Shown here in pieces: positions 49,740 through 61,265 of a stretch of DNA of 64,000 nucleotides. Origin of the DNA: Taenia hydatigena (taxonomy: Eukaryota; Platyhelminthes; Cestoda; Cyclophyllidea; Taeniidae). The notes beneath the pieces were generated by a model. It was given only the letters and a program-made list of their open reading frames with translations, was not told the DNA's origin and did no database searches. Numbering within the stretch: the stretch's first letter is position 1; the number at the start of each line of letters is the position of its first letter. Position numbers and translations under genes: made by a program. The stretch covers positions 510,287 to 574,286 of the forward strand of contig JADWOT020000009.1 of assembly GCA_036345935.2 (NCBI GenBank). Direction: 5' to 3'.

Positions 49740-51793
49740 CCGTGTTTCCAAAGCCTGCGTCTTTCTGGTTTGAACTGGTCATTTAGTGTGAGCTCTATCT
49801 ATTGAACACGGCGTAAAGTCCCCACCTTTCACCCGCCCCATGTCGTTTTCCAGGTTTATAGTGGGACTGGCTTTGCTCATTCAAGGCGGCTGTCATGGAG
49901 GGAGGTCTCATCCAAGTGGAGGTGGGGTGGGTCGCGTACCGTTCCTATTTTTAAAAGTGGTGTCTAATGGGGCATCTCTGTTGGCTTAAACGTTGAAGCT
50001 GCGGGACGTGGTTTCACTTTTTATTAAACCATTTTTGGATACGTAGCTTTGTCTGTTAGACGCCATTTCACCGTTGGTTTGTTTCGCACGCTGGGTGCAC
50101 TTCATGGCAGGGTGATTGTCGGTTACTTTTTTGCGCATTGTGCCGCATGAGCTCTTGAGTTCCGCGGTTTGTATCCACGCGCTGACGAGGTGGCTATCGG
50201 TATGTGTTTGCGGTCTCCCAGCTCTTTTGTACGCCAACAATCTCCTCTTTCGGTCTGTTGCATCAGAACCGCAAGGTAGATGCTGAGCTATCTTCTCCTA
50301 TTTCGCTACAGTCTGGGTGGAAAGGTGTATCTGATTTGACTTGGGCAATTAATGCCAAAATTCGCCAATCGTCGATGCGGGTCATGCTTAGAGTGTTGGA
50401 TTTTAGGTCATTTAAAATCCGGTGTGCTTGATTACCTACGAGATAAATCACGTTCGAGGCGTTCTTTTGTGCATAATCACTACAGCGTTTGAATTTGTTT
50501 ACCATGTCTTGGAATAGTACCTTGACTGAGATTTGTGAGCATTACAAAGCATGGGTGAGTGCATTACTCACATTGATCTCCACATCTTTCTCCTTTGGAA
50601 CACTCACATCATGTTGGTTTGACCTAACGGGTGTGATTGAAGATTCCCTGTCGCATAATTCGTTTTCACCTTGGTTCCTAAGCCCCACGAAGAGAATTTT
50701 ACCCGGTTATAAAGCCTCATAATCTTTTCAGAATGTATGGAGGCAACTTCTCAGTGTTAAGTCAAGAAATTTTGAGAGGATACTTCTGAAACAATTGTTT
50801 TACATCTAATTGAAAAAAGGTGAAAGCTGTTGAATGAGCTCTCCGTGATAGAGATTGGGATTCGAAGGGTGCTCACTTATTCTCTACGAGGATATTTGCT
50901 GACTGAGCCGCCTATAATGTGAAGCAACCATTGTGGTGCGGTGTTGGCTGATTGAACAGATTTACCATTGGTCGTCTCCACATGAGCCTTTCCAAGGTCC
51001 GAAGTAAACCAAGTTTCAAACGAAGGAGTGTCTTATGTGGACATGTGGCTATCTCCTCGATGAAATTCAGCTTGTGCGTGTGTGGGAGCAAATGTTCTAT
51101 GGGAAGCATTTGAAACTAGTGGGTTGGTTAGTCAAACAAGTGTCACGCTTGTAAGAAAAAAGGCACCACTGCATTCCCGATGCTGTTTCACTTAACATTG
51201 CATTGCAGTAGCTTAAGCCGAAAGACGAACAATTCTAACAAGACTTTGCAGAATTGATGCAATTCGATGTAGCTGAGCTACAGTTCTATCGGCTAGAAGC
51301 AAAGCTTAGCGTATCAAAGGTGAATAGGGCTGGAAGCTGAAGCATCTTCAAGACCATGCGTCTTCTAGATCGCTGTCATCGAGGGGAAAGTTAAATCAAT
51401 CGAAACAAAAGGTGAAGCAAATGTATAAGCTACACATCTGTCTCAATCGACAGGAATGTACCAGACAAAGGCACATAACTAAGACATGGCGAAAAGATAG
51501 TAAATAAGATGAAAACAAATAGAACGATGCATTAGTGAAGATATAGGCAGATTGTAAGGAAGCGGGGCAAAGTAATGGCAAAGTGGGCGTACAATGTAAG
51601 GTTGCATGTACTCTCTTAAAGTCTACATTCGATGAAGCAAAATCGGCTGAAGCGTTTAATGGGAATGGAGCGAAGGACTCACATCTCGATCCTACAAATG
51701 ACTATGCGCACATACTACTGATGCAAACCCGTGTCAATGTCAGAGCATGTGGCGCTGGAAGGGAGTTTACTTGACCTCCAAGCAATCGATTGT
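49740..51793. other. intergenic DNA downstream of MCM7
   Basis: No gene or clear repeat was seen. The short open frames (for example 50204-50431 and 50489-50722) lack recognisable content. Confidence 0.5.
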
Positions 51794-52530
51794 GCAATTC
51801 CCTTGATGTCGGAAGCACAGGCAATGTGATTAACATTCCGTGTGCTTGACCTCACTCCATTAGAGGCAGTTGCCTCCCAGTCAACTTGGATGTGCCTACG
51901 CCTGACCTACTTCTAGTGAGAACTTTCCGCACCCACACTTAGCATTCCGCATTTGGCATTCGTCTACTGGACCTCACAGGTTGCTCACTCACTCCACAGA
52001 CCGATTAATGTTATCAGTCCACACAACCAATGATACATCCAAAATGGAGTGCAATTTGTGCCAACTTGTAAATGTGGTCGTCTTTTCATTCCTAACTGCA
52101 GGAAGATTGTTTCACTCGACTTCTAACCACTATCTCAGTGGATCCAACAACGCCCAGCATTGGCTTATCAAAGTGCAGGCCTACATCCAAGGGTGCATAG
52201 AAGTAGTGGAGAACCTACAAGGCACACTTGGACCACTCGACATTCCAACGCCACATAAAAGGCTCCAGTCCAAATCAAGTCGACTTTGCCAGAACGATGT
52301 GATTTCCTATCTGCTTCTCCGCGCACTGAAGCACACCTCTCTGAACGGGTTAGGCAGTCAGACACCCTTACAATCGATGAGGTGTGGCTGTCTACCAAAC
52401 GCAAACATCTTCGTTGCCCCATCGTGAAGTGACCTCCCAGTACAATGCGGTGAGAGCAGAAATAGCGAAGCAACCACTCCACCACGAAATCACCTGACTT
52501 TCTGATGTACCACGTGATGGGCAAGTTTTG
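51794..52530 (+). repeat. inverted repeat, left arm (737 bp)
   Basis: It starts GCAATTCCCTTGATG. It contains short open frames on both strands that recur in the right arm; they have no recognisable protein content and are probably not genes. Confidence 0.9.
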
Positions 52531-53685
52531 CGCCCGTGCCAGTCACACTGGTGTTCGACAGTGAGCGAACTATTCCACTTGGAGATGGGCAAGAGCTTTA
52601 AGTAGATGTGCAAGTGCTGGTGCGCATCAACCGTCCCTCCCGCACCGTCTCCACCATCGAAATGACCACTTGGTGTTTCACCCGATACGTGGTATACACC
52701 AGCCGTTGGCGGCAAACCCATGTGCTCTCATGCCACGACTACTAGCAATTGGGTCACTTCGCTTTATTGTGACTTCGCGAAAGTACAACAAAGATGCAAA
52801 ATATCTGCAAGTGGAGGCCACAAATTTTCACTCAAGCGTGGGAATTTTGAGGTGAGTTGTGGCGCGACGAAGGGATGTTTGCATAAATGAATTAATATAG
52901 GAAAAAAAGGAGGAAAAGGAAGGAGTGAATGACTTGGAAGCTGGTTTCACGTGGCACCTCTAAGATGGAAGGGAGAGATGTAGGGGCTGGTTTTCCACAC
53001 TGCGTGTTCGCCCACGTCACCCTCATAACAACGGCCCACATGGCTTTCACTCGTGCGAAGTGAGCGAGATGTGAAACAAATGAAGTGACACGCCGCTCAA
53101 TTTTGCTCATTTTCCACCCATATTCAAGCAACAGTGGTTGCGGGTGTGGCCTACTGATCCATTTTCGAGCGCTCTGTCGTCAAATCCACATGTTTGACGC
53201 ACGTCTAGTAGGGTGCAGGGATGCCTAGACGGAGGTTTCTGAAGATAGGTGGCAGTGGAGTGGATCATGAAAACCCTACTTGCACAGATGGATGGATTGG
53301 TAGGTGGGTGGATGGGTTGATGGATGAATGAGGAACAACAAAGTGCCTTAATCATATCCCACGATGCTGCTTTATGACTTCACTCTTTTTAAACGACTGT
53401 TTTGGGTGTCTCTCACTCACTTTCCTCCCATTTATAAGTGGGCGTCACCACTACGCTTTTTTTGCAATGAATTTATACGTTCCTGACTTGGGTTTTGTTA
53501 ACAAATCCATGGGAGTTCTTTCTCTTGTGTTTTTATGAGACTATCAGGTTATTTTTCTCACTATTTCGTCAGCGTACCTTTTCACGTGGTTGTTTGAAGC
53601 CCTACCTCACATCCTACATTTCGCCAAACCCCACCATGAGCTTCCTTTCAAGTTGTTGGTCTTGGTAAGACAATCACCCGATCCA
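52531..53685. other. spacer of the inverted repeat
   Basis: No gene was seen. At 52678-52702 it holds a short, gapped copy of the inner end of the right arm (TCACCCGAT, then ACGTGGTA). A GGAT/GGTG low-complexity run lies at 53287-53330. Confidence 0.6.
53287..53330. repeat. TGGA/GGTG low-complexity run
   Basis: Imperfect GATGGATGG and GGTGGGTGG units inside the inverted-repeat spacer. Confidence 0.75.
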
Positions 53686-54422
53686 CAAAACTTGCCCATC
53701 ACGTGGTACATCAGAAAGTCAGGTGATTTCGTGGTGGAGTGGTTGCTTCGCTATTTCTGCTCTCACCGCATTGTACTGGGAGGTCACTTCACGATGGGGC
53801 AACGAAGATGTTTGCGTTTGGTAGACAGCCACACCTCATCGATTGTAAGGGTGTCTGACTGCCTAACCCGTTCAGAGAGGTGTGCTTCAGTGCGCGGAGA
53901 AGCAGATAGGAAATCACATCGTTCTGGCAAAGTCGACTTGATTTGGACTGGAGCCTTTTATGTGGCGTTGGAATGTCGAGTGGTCCAAGTGTGCCTTGTA
54001 GGTTCTCCACTACTTCTATGCACCCTTGGATGTAGGCCTGCACTTTGATAAGCCAATGCTGGGCGTTGTTGGATCCACTGAGATAGTGGTTAGAAGTCGA
54101 GTGAAACAATCTTCCTGCAGTTAGGAATGAAAAGACGACCACATTTACAAGTTGGCACAAATTGCACTCCATTTTGGATGTATCATTGGTTGTGTGGACT
54201 GATAACATTAATCGGTCTGTGGAGTGAGTGAGCAACCTGTGAGGTCCAGTAGACGAATGCCAAATGCGGAATGCTAAGTGTGGGTGCGGAAAGTTCTCAC
54301 TAGAAGTAGGTCAGGCGTAGGCACATCCAAGTTGACTGGGAGGCAACTGCCTCTAATGGAGTGAGGTCAAGCACACGGAATGTTAATCACATTGCCTGTG
54401 CTTCCGACATCAAGGGAATTGC
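53686..54422 (-). repeat. inverted repeat, right arm (737 bp)
   Basis: Reverse complement of the left arm with no length difference. The flanking bases diverge at once on both sides. Confidence 0.9.
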
Positions 54423-56363
54423 TCATCCATCGAAGGCAGACTTTGGGAGGCTAAATTGACCTCCCTTGCTCAACCTTCTATCCATCTCCTAGTCGTATCC
54501 CCTTTTCGTCCATCCATCGTCTCTCGCCTTACATCATGCACTGTTCTGTTGAATGGGATACCTTTTCGAATTGCATGATCTTGCTAAGTACACGTAACCA
54601 AAGAAGACGAGAATAGCCATGACACTTTTTCCAGCTGTTACTGTACTTTCCTTTTTAATATGATGTTGGCTTCAAAAATGCTCCTCCTCAATAAATATTT
54701 GTGAAATTCAATCCCAGTGTCACCAAACATGGTAGCTTTAACCACCTCCATTCCCATCCCCCTCACCCTTTTACCTCTTAACTGTCAATTTTCCTTTGCA
54801 TGTAATCGCTGTGTCACGAGAAAACGATATTTACGAAGCACCCACTGACTTCTCACCCGTTGTTCCTACGGTAACCAATAATACACGGAGGAGTCCACCA
54901 ATCTAAATTTATGGATTTTTCATTATCCCTCCAAATCACCAATGTTCTGTTGCATCAATGCAGTACCATTCTTTAGTGGTCATTGTCACTCTTGTCGGCT
55001 GAAAAAGAACCTCCAGCCAACTGCCCAAGATGTGAACCAACACAAATGTATTACACCTATGCATACTCACGTGGCCAGTCTAATAACCCGCACTGGGTCT
55101 CACTGCATCCTCACTTCAGATGGTAGTCATTTTCGCCTGGATGTCACATCACCTTAGCATGCGTGTAGCAGCCCTCAATTGTGAGTGGTGGCGTGTCAAC
55201 TTGGAAGAAATCGATTAGCCAATCACACTTGACTGTGAGCCTAGGTGTTTGTGCTAATGACTGCTACCCACTTGCACAGTTTTGTAATTTCTTGCAAAGT
55301 ACTTTCACAATGGCTCTATACCTCCAAGTACCACTCCCAAGTGTTCTACCAATCTAAATAATAATTTGTTGATTCTTCAACCGTTTTTTGTTCCCCTCCG
55401 GATACCGGATTTTTGCATTAGCACCAATTGATAAATCTCAGCTGAGTAGGATTTGAGTCGGATGTAACGCAAATTCCATAAAATCCCTACAAAAAAGTGG
55501 ATGCCCATTAATAGGTTACCTACGAAACTGAATTCTTTAAGCTGATTGACTAATTCACAAAAAACGCTGATATTTTTCAGCATAAGACGGGTAAATTAAC
55601 ACTGCTTAATGAAAATCCACAATACTTACTTGAGGACATGTCAAATCCCATCATACCATTAGATGCTTTGAGTTTGGTTAGATACTTACGGTAAATCGTT
55701 TGATCGCACATCCCCAATGCTCGACTAGCAAGTCAGTCCGGCTCTTAGCACGTCGAACAACTCCAGGTGCGGAGTAAAGCATGAAATAGACTTATTGCTA
55801 TGTTAAATGGTGAAGGACTTTAACAATTTTGTGAAGAAATTCAGCTTCCCAGTGCATGAGTAAAATGGAACCTCCGTTACCACCTCGATTTCATTCCCTA
55901 ACTGCCAGCACTGATTTTACGTGGTTGCTCAGTTCCAAGAAAGAGTGATATTTATCACTTGCATAAATATCGTCAAAGCGATGCGCTGGACGGGCTGAGG
56001 CAGTACCACCTTTCCCCCACTTCTCGGCTGCCGCTATGGGTTATTTCCATCCAAGACAAGGTGACGTTTGAGTAGATGACACTTATTCCCCGTTTTATGG
56101 GATGCGACCGATTTGGGTGAGGAAAAAGCACCTGCCAGACACTTAAACACTAACTCTGAACACCCTCGCAATCCCACATACACGAAATAAAGCAACAAAA
56201 CACATGCGTAAACACGTTATCACCATTTGGCAAACCTCAGCCAAGCGTACAGCTCTCACGTAAGACACGTGTATTATTCAAGGAAAGATAGGTACCGAAA
56301 CAGCATGATCAGGTCAGAAAGAAAGTATCGAGAAGGGGAGGGAAAACTAAGGACAAATACTTA
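54423..56363. other. intergenic DNA between the inverted repeat and the SLAIN-like gene
   Basis: No gene was recognised. It should hold the 3' end of the minus-strand gene that follows, but no clear AATAAA on the minus strand was seen close to the stop. Confidence 0.5.
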
Positions 56364-58187
56364 TCACTCTGGTGGTGGGGGATTATGCGAGGGCACTCTC
56401 GGTACACTCCCGCCGTCTCGAGTGAAACGGCCTCTTGGCAATGATGAGGGCAGCTTCACCCTTGTCGGTGGTCGTAACTGTGACGGCTGTCCTCTGGCAC
56501 CCCCACGGGCTGAGGAACTCCTCATCGTAGTCAAAGTCCTATTTTGCGGTTGTGAGCGAGGGATACTTGGTGGACGGACTGATGGAATCCCTCTCCCTCC
56601 TCTCCCACCACCAGAAATCGCAGTAGGAGCTATTCCCCGACGTATAACCGCCGAAGGCCCTCCAGTAGGTGTGGTGGGCGTCTTCGCAGTCAATGTACGC
56701 TGCGAATTGGTCATCACATTTTCCGAGTTCGTTGCCAGGAGGTTTTGTGGCGGTTTTACCAGCCTTGGCAACGGAGCTCGAAGCCCACTAGGTCGTGACA
56801 ACTCCCTTGGACGTTCTTCCGGTTGCTCTGACAACGCGTAGGTCTCGGAACTGTCTCTCAAACCACCGAATGACTCGCTTGAAGCGGATAGATTTATACC
56901 CAGTGCCTCTGAGTTCATTGTAGTCATGGTGTCCGCGACCCAAGCCTCCACCGCACTGCTTGCGTGCTCGGCGTTGTGCAACCGCTCCAAATAGCTGCCT
57001 GGACGAGCGGTTTTCGCGGTCGATGGGGTATCTGGTGAGGTAGCCTCCACATCGATAGGTAGAGCGAGAGGTGGAGGAATGTTGGGTATGCTTCCTCGTG
57101 GCGGACGACGCATTGTCACCGGAGAAGTGGACTTCCTCGGCGGTGCAACATCACTAGATTGGATGCTGCTATTTAATGATGCACGAGTAGCGTTCAAATC
57201 ATACGTAGCACCGGAGTCGCGAAGCTCGGTGGGTCGTTCAATAGACCGGTGACGAAGAGGCTCATTCAGAGACGGCGCAGCCGCTGGCGGTGGTCGAGGC
57301 GAGGCCTCTCTACTCCCAATCGACGAGCCGGAGCCTCTCAACGACCCCTCCAGCGATCGAGAAAGAGAGCCCCGAGAGCGTACCTTCTGCATCACCTGCT
57401 CGCCTGAGGCTCGCAGTGATTCTGCCTGTGCCCGCATCATCTCTGTCAACGATGCCATGTCTTTTAAACTAGATTGTGAGGAGGATTTATTCCGCAACAA
57501 GTCACTTCCAACCGCACGTTTACCCCCAGGGTCATAGCGCGAAGGAACATCCTTGACCTCGCGCTGCTCAAAAATATGGGACAAACTGCCACCCTCGCCC
57601 TGGAAAGACTTATTTAATCGATCGGTGCTCCGGCCGCGACCACCTCCACTACTGTCGATAGAACTTGTGAGAGAAACATTGATTTCACCAGTTCGTCCGC
57701 TAGACGCGCGGAGCTTCATTTCCTGTTCGCGCACCAGTGCCATGGCATCCGACATGCTGGTAGGAAGGATGTTAGACCCTGAGTCACTGGTTTTCATGGC
57801 TACGATATCAGGAGCGGAGAGTTTGTGTTGAGGTTCATTTACGGCAGCAGCTTGTGGACAAGCGCTGCGCATCGGTGAGGCAGAGGGACGAGGAACGAGA
57901 GTGTCGGCACGCTGAAGATTTCGTGACTGAATAGGATGGCGGACAAAAGTAAGGTGACGCGTGGCACCTTGAGGCAGCTCGGAGGAGGGTGTGGGAGGAG
58001 GCGGGGGCTGAGCAGCATAAAGTCGCTCCACAGAGGCTCGTGGGCTGGGAAAGACGTCGCTCAGCTCCTCAGCATCGAAGGTGCGACCCATGAGTTGGGT
58101 AGAGTTGCCACTCAAGTCCGAGGCCGCGAGGTTGGCGTTGAGGGAGCGTTTGAGTTCACCTTCCACGTGGAGTCGATTCAGCGAATT
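56364..58187 (-). CDS. SLAIN-like gene exon 2 (residues 238-844 and stop)
   Basis: It follows a TTTTTTTGCATAG acceptor and begins NSLNRLHVEGELKRSL. The long open frame (608 codons, higher GC than its surroundings) is strong evidence of coding even without a family match. Its composition is Ser, Arg, Pro and Gly rich. Confidence 0.85.
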   Translation of the reverse strand, partial: NSLNRLHVEGELKRSLNANLAASDLSGNSTQLMGRTFDAEELSDVFPSPRASVERLYAAQPPPPPTPSSELPQGATRHLTFVRHPIQSRNLQRADTLVPRPSASPMRSACPQAAAVNEPQHKLSAPDIVAMKTSDSGSNILPTSMSDAMALVREQEMKLRASSGRTGEINVSLTSSIDSSGGGRGRSTDRLNKSFQGEGGSLSHIFEQREVKDVPSRYDPGGKRAVGSDLLRNKSSSQSSLKDMASLTEMMRAQAESLRASGEQVMQKVRSRGSLSRSLEGSLRGSGSSIGSREASPRPPPAAAPSLNEPLRHRSIERPTELRDSGATYDLNATRASLNSSIQSSDVAPPRKSTSPVTMRRPPRGSIPNIPPPLALPIDVEATSPDTPSTAKTARPGSYLERLHNAEHASSAVEAWVADTMTTMNSEALGINLSASSESFGGLRDSSETYALSEQPEERPRELSRPSGLRAPLPRLVKPPQNLLATNSENVMTNSQRTLTAKTPTTPTGGPSAVIRRGIAPTAISGGGRGGRGIPSVRPPSIPRSQPQNRTLTTMRSSSARGGARGQPSQLRPPTRVKLPSSLPRGRFTRDGGSVPRVPSHNPPPPE

Positions 58188-61100
58188 CTATGCAAAAAAT
58201 AGGGCCATACACAAATAGCAGACGGTCACTTCTTGATACGCACACAAGACCTCAACAATCTGTTCGCATGCGGTCGTAGGGTTGGCAGATAAAGCCAAAT
58301 TTTAATCGTCAAGTTATCTGCAAGCACAAACCGACAACTGGGCCAAAAAAGACGCAAAGTGAAAAGAAGATAGAAGACTTAAAGAGGCCAATTATCGCAT
58401 CGATTAGGCCATTCAAAACTCCTGCAGCGAAAGTTCACATGTTCTTTTGTGGATGATTTCCTTCATTAAATGTTAAAGTATATGCGACGGACAAATAGGC
58501 CTAAATAATCAAACAAAGGGCCCCAATGTATTTTCTAGGGAAGATAATCGCTTTTGAGACCAATTATTATTTTTCAAGACGATGCAGGAGGATGAGAAAT
58601 CTTGATTTCCTAAAGAGTTTTGCCTGTGTAAGCAAACGTCACTACCACTTCTGTACTACCTTTATTCTCAAATTGTCCAACATTAAGAAAAGGTGACAAT
58701 CATGACATAAGCTAGCGAGTGGGTCGTTCGGTAATAGCTAAAGGTATGTTTCGCTACCTAACAAAAGTTGATCACACAAAAATCACTGCAAACCACGGAT
58801 CAATTAGTCACCCAGCAAACCATCAAAATGGAAGTCCACTGTCACGTTGTTTTAGCATAGCAGACGCGACCCATTCGTTTGGTGGCCTTCACCACTACGA
58901 ATTAAAGAGTCTCCTACAACGTGATACACCTATTTTTGAGGGATTTCCCACCGGTTCTGAGCGATGCGTTTTTGCTACTGCACAATCTCAAATGCTACGC
59001 GAAGTTTCTGCAGCCTTGAATGCGACTTACACTCAGTTCGTGAAGCAGACAAGCCCAAATCATACCCAACGCATTCAACAGGTACCATATGCATGCGGAT
59101 TCAAAATGGTAAGAAAGTAGTGGTCGTGGCGGAGAGGGCGAGGGAGAACACATGGTAATGAGAGCCTGGCGCATACCTCTACCACATAATCTCGTGCATA
59201 CTAGCGGTCGTCGGGGCTCACCTCAAATCACTGCATCAGGTCAGGCCAAAAACTCCGCCCTTTTTCTAGGCAAACCTGCTAAAAACGTAAGAAGTGGAGT
59301 GGGATTTCTCCTGTCTAAACAATCCATAACCAAAAGACATAAAAGTAGGGGAGTAGACGGAGGGCAAAAGGCCTAACAATAAAACAGGAAATCACAACTC
59401 AATAAAGAGAAAGGCCATTTGACTAAAAATGGGGAAATGAACCAAAAATTTGGAAGGATGCTGCATCGATTGAATCGACAGCACAACATAACGCATTTTC
59501 AGCATGCATAATCGAGCGCTAACTCACCCCGAGAGTAGATCATCAACTGTGAGAGAAAAATGAAGATAAAATAGATTAACTGACTCATTCGGTACTACTT
59601 CATTGGGGTTCGGTCTTAAATGTTTTTTTTCGGAGAAGGAGCACGAAGGTTCACGTTTTCTCGCTTAATTTCTTTGGAATGCAAATTCCACAAGGCATAA
59701 AGGCATTAAAAGTCTAACTCGTAAGGTCGCAAAATAGATTGAGCGAAAACTTCTGCTCCGGCAAAAAGGTCCGAACCAAGACCAGGGTATGAAATCAAGT
59801 GAATACAATGAAAGCATTTGTCTGAATGTGCCACAGATTTGCGTGGGTTACGACTTCCACCGCTGCTGAAGTCTTTAGAAATTGACAGCTTCCATGAAGT
59901 CAATAAAGGTTCAATGCAATAACGAATAAATCGGGTGAGGAGTCCCAATTTGGGAAGCAATCTTAAAGCCTAACTTAAATGTCTGAGTTGAGATCAGAAG
60001 GGCTGATTACGTGGGTTAACCTAACGGTGACCTTAATCGAGGCAGAAATATCACAAATTGGTGAAGTAACAGTAGCCACTCTTTTTTACTTCAGCATACA
60101 GAATGGTCAGTCTCGGCCTGAGTGATTGTAGCAATGATAAACTGGTATTGTGACTTTTGCTTTCAAGGAACAACGGTTTGCTGCAACGAAGCAATTCACC
60201 ACAAAGGCTACGTCAAGCACTTACACCTAGCTAGCATCTGCCGTTGTAAATGAGGTGAGTAACAAGAGCAAGAACGCGCAACTAAGCATCTAAGATCATG
60301 TATGAGCAGAAATAAGCAGGCCTCATAAAAAGGACACCGTGATGAACAAAAATAGAGATATAGCCAATTAATCATTGCTACAATTTCGAGAGAAAAAAGT
60401 TTGAAACAACGTCGACCACTATGCAAAGAACGCTAAAGCACGTGTTAAACACGTGACTTGAAAGCTATTCAACTCACGAGACATCTTCATTGACATAAGA
60501 CCTATTTTCGAGCTCTAAACTCATCAATGAGAAAGTTAAAAAAAACTAACAAACCTTAGAGTATGTTCTCTGGAGATCACAGCCCTCCAAACGATTTGTT
60601 TCCCTGCGCTCAGGACTCTTGCAAAATCGGGGATTCAGCGTGTCCTGTTGTTGCTTTTGATGCGTTTCCATAGGAGTAGAAGAGATTGGTGGACGCTTAT
60701 TCACAGCATATGTATCCCTGCGATGGAGCCCACCAGCGCCACCTTCCCTTTCCACAGCTGCCTCCTCCTCTTCCTCGCCATCAATCGATTTCGCTGCAAG
60801 ACGGAGAGTGGAGTGATGTCGCACTCTCTTTTCCTTCCCTTGTGCCCGCCTTCGACCCTCCTCCAATGCAAGGGCCTGTAAACGCTCAAGCTCATTCAGT
60901 CGATCCAACAGTCCACTCGCCGCTGATCGGATCGGACCTGCCTGTTCAAAGGGCGCGCGGAGCATAGCTGTCAATGCAACCTCTTCCTCATAGGAGAGCA
61001 CGTCTTTGCCGGCAAGGGAGGAATCAGAGCGCGCGAGCTCCGCATCGAGCCACCAACTGGACGGACCGAGGCCGGCAGCCTCCTCGAGGGCGTCCAAATC

Positions 61101-61265
61101 GGCGGAAGTGAGGTGACGGGTAAAAAGCGGTTCCCCCGTCACTGCTACGTCACTCGGCCACTCAGCCAAAGGAACCGAAGCAGCAGAGTCGGTAGGAAAT
61201 TTGGCTGAGGATTTCAGCGGACGGCCAAAGGTTGCGGCCAGTTTGTTGGAAATGTTGGTGAGCAT
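56364..61265 (-). CDS. Ser/Pro/Arg-rich protein, possibly SLAIN-like, 2 exons (844 aa)
   Basis: Exons 61265-60555 (237 codons) and 58187-56364 (607 codons plus stop TGA) join in phase 0. No catalytic domain, signal peptide or membrane segment is visible. Residues about 30-140 hold an acidic, probably helical part (LTSADLDALEEAAGLG; LLDRLNELERLQALALEEGR). Two related helices follow: MSDAMALVREQEMKLRAS at about 380, and LTEMMRAQAESLRAS at about 485. The basic C-terminus has LRAPLPRLVKPPQ and SSLPRGRFTRDG. The second helix resembles the SLAIN motif (LTDVQIMARLQEESLR). The tail resembles the SLAIN end (RSALPRP, LPRSKIAQP, LRDG) and offers one EB1-type SxLP site. SLAIN proteins link CLIP/ch-TOG to growing microtubule ends. 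The gene is certainly coding; the family is tentative. Confidence 0.75.
58188..60554 (-). other. intron of the SLAIN-like gene (2.37 kb)
   Basis: No additional exon is needed by phase. A 133-codon plus-strand frame (58719-59120) has no recognisable content. Confidence 0.6.
60555..61265 (-). CDS. SLAIN-like gene exon 1 (residues 1-237)
   Basis: The ATG is the first after an in-frame TAG three codons upstream. That TAG also forms a splice-acceptor-like CGTTCTAG, so a 5' untranslated exon or trans-splicing is possible. The donor is AAG|GTTTGT. Confidence 0.75.

Larger units (their letters stand above)
51794..54422. mobile_element. large inverted repeat, candidate foldback-type element or inverted duplication
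   Basis: Two arms of exactly 737 bp, 51794-52530 and 53686-54422, are reverse complements of one another; I found no mismatch in the several hundred bases compared by eye, and the same 148-codon frame reads in both. They enclose a 1155-bp spacer. Arm boundaries are sharp: GCAATTCCC on the outside and AAGTTTTG on the inside. I see no transposase, target-site duplication or known terminal motif. Only the symmetry is certain. It could be a non-autonomous mobile element, a recent local inverted duplication or an assembly foldback. Confidence 0.75.

Noticed and set aside
50855..50885. tRNA B-box-like TTCGAATCC on the minus strand
   Set aside because: No A box and no foldable acceptor stem were seen.
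51981..54235. 148- and 118-codon frames in the inverted-repeat arms as a duplicated gene
   Set aside because: Overlapping frames exist on both strands of each arm and none shows a recognisable domain or splice structure. The apparent conservation is only arm identity.
56227..56841. 204-codon plus-strand open frame
   Set aside because: It lies antisense over the 3' part of the 607-codon coding exon and mirrors its Pro/Arg/Gly-rich composition. It is a shadow frame.
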